Shown here one piece after another: positions 1 through 6,600 of a DNA stretch of 6,717 nt (within the stretch, counting starts at the first letter, position 1; the number at the start of each line of letters is the position of its first letter). The translations under genes and the position numbers were made by a program. The stretch comes from Methanosarcinales archaeon. Its GTDB lineage: Archaea > Halobacteriota > Methanosarcinia > Methanosarcinales > Methanosarcinaceae. The notes beneath the pieces were generated by a model. It made no database searches and was not told the DNA's origin. It was given only the letters and a program-made list of their open reading frames with translations. The stretch spans positions 1 to 6,717 of the forward strand of contig JAAXQB010000096.1 in the NCBI GenBank assembly GCA_012329085.1, given 5' to 3'.

Positions 1-18
1 AATTTTACTGAGAAAAAA

Positions 19-90
19 TGTGCGTCAAGTTTCGTTAAATGCGTCGTAATAGCTAGCTATTGCGTCGAATTTTACGGAAGTTGTCGTGCA
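19..90. repeat. Cluster of short TGCGTC repeats flanking a 14-bp palindrome
   Basis: TGCGTC occurs at 21-26, 40-45 and 61-66 (the last two extend to TGCGTCG), with a weaker TGTCGTGC at 82-89. Spacing is 19-21 bases, about two helical turns. The perfect palindrome AATAGCTAGCTATT lies at 48-61, between the second and third copies. Following bases are loosely alike (AAGTTTCG, AATTTTACGG, CATTTTAGCC). It could be an operator-like site for a gene to the left or decayed repeat DNA. Nothing here identifies a binding protein. Confidence 0.4.
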
Positions 91-167
91 TTTTAGCCAG
101 TAAAAAATAATTAGCGGTTGTTAAGCGTCTCCTTAAGGTTAAAGCATTTTTGTAAAACCTATAAAGT

Positions 168-198
168 AAAAAAGCCAGTTGCAAAATACAACTGGCTT
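168..198 (-). terminator. Rho-independent terminator of the adhesin gene
   Basis: A perfect 10-bp inverted repeat (172-181 with 189-198, arm AAGCCAGTTG) closes a 7-base loop. Read on the minus strand it is followed by six T (173-168), with the first of them inside the stem end. It lies 46 bases beyond the stop codon. On the plus strand the hairpin is followed by AACAAAAC, so it should work only for the minus-strand gene. Confidence 0.93.
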
Positions 199-243
199 AA
201 CAAAACACTGAACAACCGTCAAGTTACTTTAAAAAGTTTTTAA

Positions 244-621
244 TTAATCATAATCAAGATTATCATCATCAAAGTCACTTAAAGTAAGTTGCTCATCTTG
301 AATAAAGATAGTGATTAACTCACCACCCGTATCAGACTCACCATTAGAATCAACAACAATTTGCGTATCATCAACCTGACCATCATTATCCGCATCTACA
401 AAGGTGATCTCTAAATAGTCTGATAAGGTAGTCGAATCAATTGCTTCACCTGATCCAATCAACTCACTAATACCTAGCACATCTTCACTTATATCAAAGT
501 TGCTAATCAGTACACCATCACCAAGTATCTCAAATTGATCATCTTGACCGTCCGTTACATAATCACTACCAATTAGGATGTCTCCGTCTGCTCCATAAAG
601 CATGTTGTCGCTAACCGTATC
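244..621 (-). other. T1SS C-terminal target domain, terminal copy B
   Basis: Residues about 2033-2157 form the presumed working C-terminal secretion signal (VCA0849-type by eye). The motifs are L-Y-G-A-D-G-D-I-L-I-G (one degenerate RTX-like turn), D-I-S-E-D-V-L-G-I-S-E-L-I, T-L-S-D-Y-L-E-I, D-A-D-N-D-G-Q-V-D-D (aspartates 2108, 2110, 2112, 2116, 2117), I-F-I-Q-D-E-Q-L, and the acidic tail S-D-F-D-D-D-N-L-D-Y-D. An uncleaved C-terminal signal after calcium-binding segments is what T1SS substrates carry. Confidence 0.82.
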
Positions 622-3600
622 AGATGAGGCGTCTTGTACAAACACTTTAACTTCTGCTGTATCGCTTACGCCATTCGCATCAACTATTGTGTATTCAAAT
701 GAGGCGGGACCAACATAACCAAATATTGGCTCAAAGGTAATGGTGCCGTCTGCATTGAGGGTAACCGTGCCGTTTTGTGCATCTTGAACGGAGCTAACGC
801 CTATCGATAAACCAATATCACTAGAGTCATTGGCAAGTAGGACATTGGATCCAATAACAAGCTCACCATCATTACTTACTAGGTAACCTTCAACAATGTG
901 TTTCCAAGGAACGCCGTCCATATCAAAGCGTTGGCTGTAAATACCTGATCCACTTCCGTCTTGGCTTTGTGAGCCCCAACTAACAACATAACCTCCGTCT
1001 GCCATAGAGCTAACCGCAGGTTCTTCTTGGTTGTTTAGTGTGTAGCTGTTAACAATGACTTCATCACCTATTTTATTTCCGGAGAGGTCAAAGAGTTGTG
1101 AGTAAATACCTGTTCCACTCAACTCTTGTCCGTGTGCAACAGACTGCCATACCACCACAAATCCGTTTGAGGTTTCTGCAATAACAGGTTTCTCTTGCGA
1201 GCCAGTTATGTAGTCGTTAACGATGAATTCATTGCCAACTGGCGTGCCGTCATTATTGTAAATTCTTGCCGCAATTCCGTTAGATGATCCGTCATCAATC
1301 GTCCAAGTTACAACATAGGTACCATTGGCTAGCGAAGTAACATCTGAATCTATTTCATAGGTTCCTGATGCACTACTCACTAAGGTTTCTGATCCTACTG
1401 CCTGAACACCTGTAAGTGTTAAAGTGAATAACTGGCTATAAATAGCGAAATTACCACTGTTGTCCTGATCCATTGACTGCCAAGTTACCACAAAGTCATT
1501 ATTAGACAAGGCGGTTAATTCGGTGTTTTGCTGATCAGAGGCTTCTTCTGTATTAATTTGGAAAGCGGCTCCCATTGGGTTTGCATTCTCATCATAGCGT
1601 TGACCGAATACACCGTTGCCATCTGAATCACTTGGTGTTCCTGTACTACCTGCTGTCCAAGTAACCACAAAGCCTCCGCCTGGCATTGGAGCGATAGGAT
1701 CATATTCACCTAACGCGACCACAAAGTTATTGCCAATAGCTACACCATCTGATGAATACAGTTGAGAAAGAATAGTTTCTGTTCCTGCATTTTGCACCAC
1801 ACCAGTATAGTTACCATTACCTGTATAGTTACTAAAATCGGTGTCATGTGATGACCAAGTAACTAGGTAGTTACCATTTTCTAATCCAATAATGTGTGAT
1901 GAATCTTGATTGTTTGTTTCAAATTCATTTACTCGTGTTTCCACCCCTACTCTGCTGTTATAAGCATCATAACGCTGTGTGTAAACTCCGAAAGATTGGA
2001 AGCCGTCATCTGGTGATGTCCAAGAAACAACATAACCACCATCTGCGGTACTAGCAATTGATGAGCTAGATTGGTGAGCTAAAGTTGCGGTATTAACTTG
2101 TAACTCTGCTGAGGCAAGTTGATTTAATACAGAATCATCTACGGCATGAACCGATGATGTACTACCTGGATCAACGTTTGCTACAAAATTAATCTGACTT
2201 TCTGTTAATTGCGTATCTTGAAGGTAGATGTTAGTTAACATTCCACCTGAATCAGACTCTCCATTAGAGTCCACTACAATTAAGGTGTCATCAACTTGAC
2301 CATCATTATCGGCATCAACTAGTGATACTTCTACATAGTCTGAGAGGGTGTTTGGATTAACTTTTTCGCCACCATTAATTAGTTTACTTATATCAAGTAG
2401 ATCTTCTGTTCCATCAAAATTAACGCCCATTACATTGTTGCCAAGGATTTGGAATTCGTCGGTTTCTCCTGTTATGGCTAAGTTTGCTCCTGTGATAACA
2501 TCTGCATTGGTTCCGTAGAGTACATTGTCCATCAGTGTACTAGCCGCAAGATCACAAGTTGCCGTTGAGTCTTCAACTAACACAGATACAATGGCTGAGT
2601 CGTGATTGCCATTGCCGTCAGTAATAGTGTACTCAAAGGTTGTCATACCAACATAACTTGCGTTTGGTACGAATGTGATTGTTCCATCTGCATTAAGAGT
2701 AACCGTTCCATGAGGAGCTGATTGAACGGAAACAATACTTAATGTGCCCGTTGAAGCAACACTGTCATTATCTAGCAATACATTTGCACCAATAATTAAT
2801 TCTCCGTCGTTTCTAACTAACATGCCTTCTGACACTTGTGACCAATGATTACCTAGTGCGTCGAAGCGTTGAGAGTAAACTCCCCAACCACTGCCATCTT
2901 GCGTCATTGACGACCAGGTAACGACATAACCACCGTCGGCTAATGAGGTTACTAGCGGATCTGTTTGTTGGTTATCGGTATGGGTGTTAATTAAGATTTC
3001 TCCACCTACTTTATTACCTACGCTATCAAACAATTGAGAGTAAACCCCTGAAACACTGTCATCGTCTCCGTGTGCAATAGACTGCCACACTACTACGAAG
3101 CCGTTTGAGGTTTCTGCTACACTGGATACGCTTTGTATATTGTGGGTGTAGCTATTTACAACAAACTCACTTCCGGCAGGTGTTCCATCATCATTAAACA
3201 TTCTCGCTCTAATGCCTTGGCTAGAATCATCTGTCCCTGTCCAAGTCACAACATAACTACCGTTAGATAGTGCGGTTACATCGGAATCAAATTGCTGACC
3301 TGCTGTAATTTGGTTAACAAGAGTTTCTGCACCAACTTTTGTTACCCCTGTCGTGGTTAAACTAAATTGCTGACTATAAACCCCAAAACCACTGCCATCT
3401 TGCCCTTGAGATTGCCAAGTCACAATGAAGTTTCCATTTGCTAACATCGTAGCTTCTGAATCCATTTGTGAAGATGAGGTGTAGTTGTTGATTTGGAACG
3501 CGTTGCCAATCGTTGCTCCATTAGCATCGTAACGCTGACCGAATACGCCTTGCTCTGAACCATCATGATCATGACCATTGTTGTTTAAACGAGCATTCGC

Positions 3601-6600
3601 TGTCCAAGTAACAATAAACTCTCCATTAGGCAAGGCAATTAGAGGATCGTAGTCTGCCTGTGCAACAACAAAATGACCATTAATTGGTGTTCCACACTCT
3701 GTGTATAATTGACCAACAATATTCGTTGTCCCACCACCCATTTCTTGTGACCAAGTAACTAAATAATTGCCATTCGTTAAACCAACTACCTGAGAGGTAT
3801 GTCCACTAGACGTAACTAACTGCTCTGAACCAAGAGGATTATTGTTTACATCATAACGCTGTGTATAAATCTGACTACCAGACTGCCAAGAAACAACATA
3901 ACCGCCATGTTCAAGTGAGGATACTGAACTTTGTGATTGTGAACCACTCGTTGTGCCATTAACCAAGGTTTCTGTCGCAAAGACGGTGGTAACAACCGTG
4001 TCATCTACCGCCATTAAACCTGAACTATTATTAAGAATAGCACCTGTTGCAATAACGCCACCAATTTCTACTGTGTAAGTTTCAACTGGCTCCACATCAT
4101 AATCAACATTTGTGCTAACAGTAAAGGTAAAGCTCTCTACTCCTACTGGAACGGTAATTGTATTGTTTACAGTGTTATAAATAACACCATCTGAAAAGCT
4201 TGGAATTCCGTTAAAGTCAACGCCTTCTGTTGCTGTTTGTCCATCTAAGTGAAAACTAAATACTTGTGCAATAGATGAACTATAACTTAGAGTAACTGTG
4301 TGAACTAAATTATCTCCCTCTTGTGCCATTTCATCAGTAATAGTAATCGCTGTATCTGCTCTTTGTATCAAAATTGAAACTAAAGAGGAGGCTCCATCAC
4401 CATCATTATCTACTACTGAGTAGTTAATGACTTCTTCATAATTATTAGTTAACCCAGGATTTCCTAACAAGGTGTAGTTACCATCATTAAGGTTGATACT
4501 AAGCGTACTGTTTTGCACGGTGCTAATCGTCAACACATTGGTTGATGAGTTAAAGGTGGAGTTATTCGTTCCTGAAACCGTTACATTCGTTCCGTCAAAG
4601 AAGTAGGTTGTTCCATCAATGGTAATTTCACTTACATGCCCACCATCGGCTCCCATTCCGGTATCAACATTTATTGTACTGTCTGATGATGTCATTAGGT
4701 TACCTTGAACAATAACCGCAAATGTTCCTGCAAGTACATCTGATAGCTGACTAAAGTCTGTAACAATTAATGGTGCTGTCGTTCCACCAACCCCACTACC
4801 GTTATAGGCGATAGGGTCAAGAATCGTCATTGCATTAGATCCTAAGCCTGTTCCCATTCCGATTGCGAATGAGTTAACACTGTTTGCATCTAAAAATTGT
4901 GTCCAAATCTGTTCTTCTGCTGTTTGAATACCGTTATCTACTCCGTTAATATAGCTATTTGAATCCGTTAATGTTGTTACTGATCCGTCTCCTGATGTAG
5001 GCTGTCCATCACTAAAGAAGTAACTAACGGTGTTCGTTGCATCAACAATTTTACCTGGATCGTTATAGGCAACCATTGTATCGGCTAGTGCGGCGTCATA
5101 ATCTGTCCACCCTCCTTGTGATAGTCCGTCTATATAAGCAATTGCATCCGTTGCATTCATCCAAACGGCACCAGCGGGATTGGCAGATGTACTAAAGGTA
5201 ACAATTCGTACCGCTAATTCTCCCTCTGATTCATAATTTGCGATAAGTGTGCGTATGGCATCTTTTGCTGCATCTAAACGAGTGAGGTCATTCATTCCTG
5301 AATTAATCCCCATTGAGCCTGAAATATCTAAGGTAATCATTAGGTTGGTTGTTTTTTCTGCTATTCCACCTTCTTGTCTTGGGTCACTTAGCGTTGGCAT
5401 ATCATCTTCTATTCTGATTGCCATATTGGTAGACTCTGAAACGCCTCCACTGGTCGTAACGGTAACCGTAGAGTTAATTGATAGTATGTCTTCAACTGAG
5501 TTATGAGGGTGATCTACTGCTCCTGTTAAGGTAACGGTATAACTGCCTGTGTTGTCAACATTTACGGTAATAATGGTTGTGCCGTTGGCTGAACCAACTA
5601 AGGTGTCTGTTCCTACGCCGGTCCAAACAATTGCTTGACCATTAGAAGTAATAAGTTCCATCGGTTCGGAAAGCGTAACGCCTGTAATATTTTGTCCTAC
5701 AGGGGCATTAAATGACATGTCTCCTGTATGAACTGGGCTGTCGGTCGTATCATCTCCTGAATTTTCTCCGATAGTATCAATAAGACCATTCATCAAACCT
5801 TCTTCGGAGATAAAGGCATTTATGTTGCCGTTTGTAATGATAAGGTCATTGTCTAATATGGTTCCTATACCTTGATTATCTACAATCGTTCCGTTCACTG
5901 CATTGCTTAAATTAACAAAGTAATGCTCTGTCCCTTCAACAATACTATCATCGTTAATAGCAATAGTAATCGTTGTGCTTGTTGCGCCAACAGGAATGGT
6001 TAGGCTACCTACTTGAGCTGTGTAATCCGCTCCTGCCGCTGAACCATCTGCTGTTGAAAAATCAACTTGAACAGGCTGTGTCCCTACTGAACTTAAGCTT
6101 ACAGTAAAAGTCATTGTTCCAGCACTTTCATTAACAGTCATATCATTAATACTAATATTTGGGTTAATTGGAGCGGTATCGTTATCAATAATTACTGTTT
6201 CAACAGCTGTTGTATCAACGCTAACTGCTTCTACACTTCCACCTATTGTGTTACCTGTTAAGGTTACTTCGTAACTTTCATTTCCTTCAACTAAGTTATC
6301 GTCATTATTAGTTACCGTAAATGTTGTACTTAAGGTTCCTGCTAAGATAGTAATGTTTTGAGTAACTGGAACTAAATCACCATTATTGGTCGTTATATGT
6401 CCAGTTACCACTTCTACGATTAGGTCTGTTAGTGGAGCTTTATCCACAATAACGGTATACCCTGCTACCCCACCTTCAAAAACTGCAGAATCTCCGACCA
6501 AGGTAATATTCACGGTGTCATTTGCATTTACATCAGGTTCGTCAATAATAGTTCCCTGACCTTGAGCATCTGTAATCGTTGCATTAGTTGGATTACTTAG

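Larger units (their letters stand above)
1..243. other. Intergenic left flank, no convincing gene
   Basis: This AT-rich stretch holds the terminator and the TGCGTC cluster. No frame on either strand has a start codon followed by a meaningful coding length. Plus frame 1 is open from the edge to TAG at 94-96 (31 codons), so the tail of a convergent gene cannot be excluded. Its odd composition (four Cys at exact 7-codon steps, caused by the DNA repeats) argues against it. Confidence 0.6.
244..2148 (-). repeat. C-terminal module, copy B (propeller + cadherin-like + T1SS target, terminal)
   Basis: Residues about 1524-2157 are the second copy of the tandem unit and end the protein. Domain order is identical to copy A. 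The offset between matching tryptophans is 622 and 632 residues for the first two repeats, 649 for the third, and then 645-646 for the last four. The copies therefore differ by insertions near the start and align almost without gaps afterwards. Copy B alone carries the acidic C-terminal tail. Confidence 0.88.
2149..4014 (-). repeat. C-terminal module, copy A (propeller + cadherin-like + T1SS target)
   Basis: Residues about 902-1523 are the first copy of a tandemly duplicated unit. It opens with A-V-D-D-T-V, the counterpart of A-V-D-D-S-V at the start of copy B. It runs through seven propeller-like repeats, a cadherin-like domain and a T1SS target-like domain. In a gap-free 87-residue stretch around the sixth and seventh repeats, I count about 55 identities with copy B. 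Across 48 residues of the target domain I count about 36. Synonymous codons differ between the copies at most sites, so the duplication is old or the copies have not been kept alike by gene conversion. Confidence 0.88.

Noticed and set aside
57..92. Minus-strand ATG mini-frame of 12 codons in the left flank
   Set aside because: It is very short, has no convincing ribosome binding site, lies downstream of a strong terminator, and ends inside the palindrome.
1..96. Plus-strand open frame ending at TAG 94-96, possibly the tail of a convergent gene
   Set aside because: Only 31 codons are visible, and cysteines at exact 7-codon intervals simply reflect the TGCGTC/TGT DNA repeats. No plus-strand terminator follows. 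It cannot be decided without sequence to the left.
115..218. 8-bp inverted repeat CGGTTGTT (115-122) / AACAACCG (211-218) flanking the terminator
   Set aside because: The match does not extend beyond 8 bp and is too short over a 100-base span to distinguish from chance; no attC-like core or simple site structure is seen.
1515..1709. 64-codon minus-strand open frame overlapping the adhesin gene
   Set aside because: It lies wholly inside the large gene in another frame of the same strand, has no recognisable domain or ribosome binding site, and the large frame is clearly coding here (propeller repeats).
898..3996. Repeated W-strand DNA segments as a possible CRISPR or satellite array
   Set aside because: The repeats are protein-level (45-66 codons), diverged at the nucleotide level, and in frame within a continuous coding region.
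5249..5506. 85-codon plus-strand open frame opposite the VWA/T1SS domain region
   Set aside because: It is an antisense shadow of a well-supported coding region; the translation shows no known motif and no ribosome binding site.
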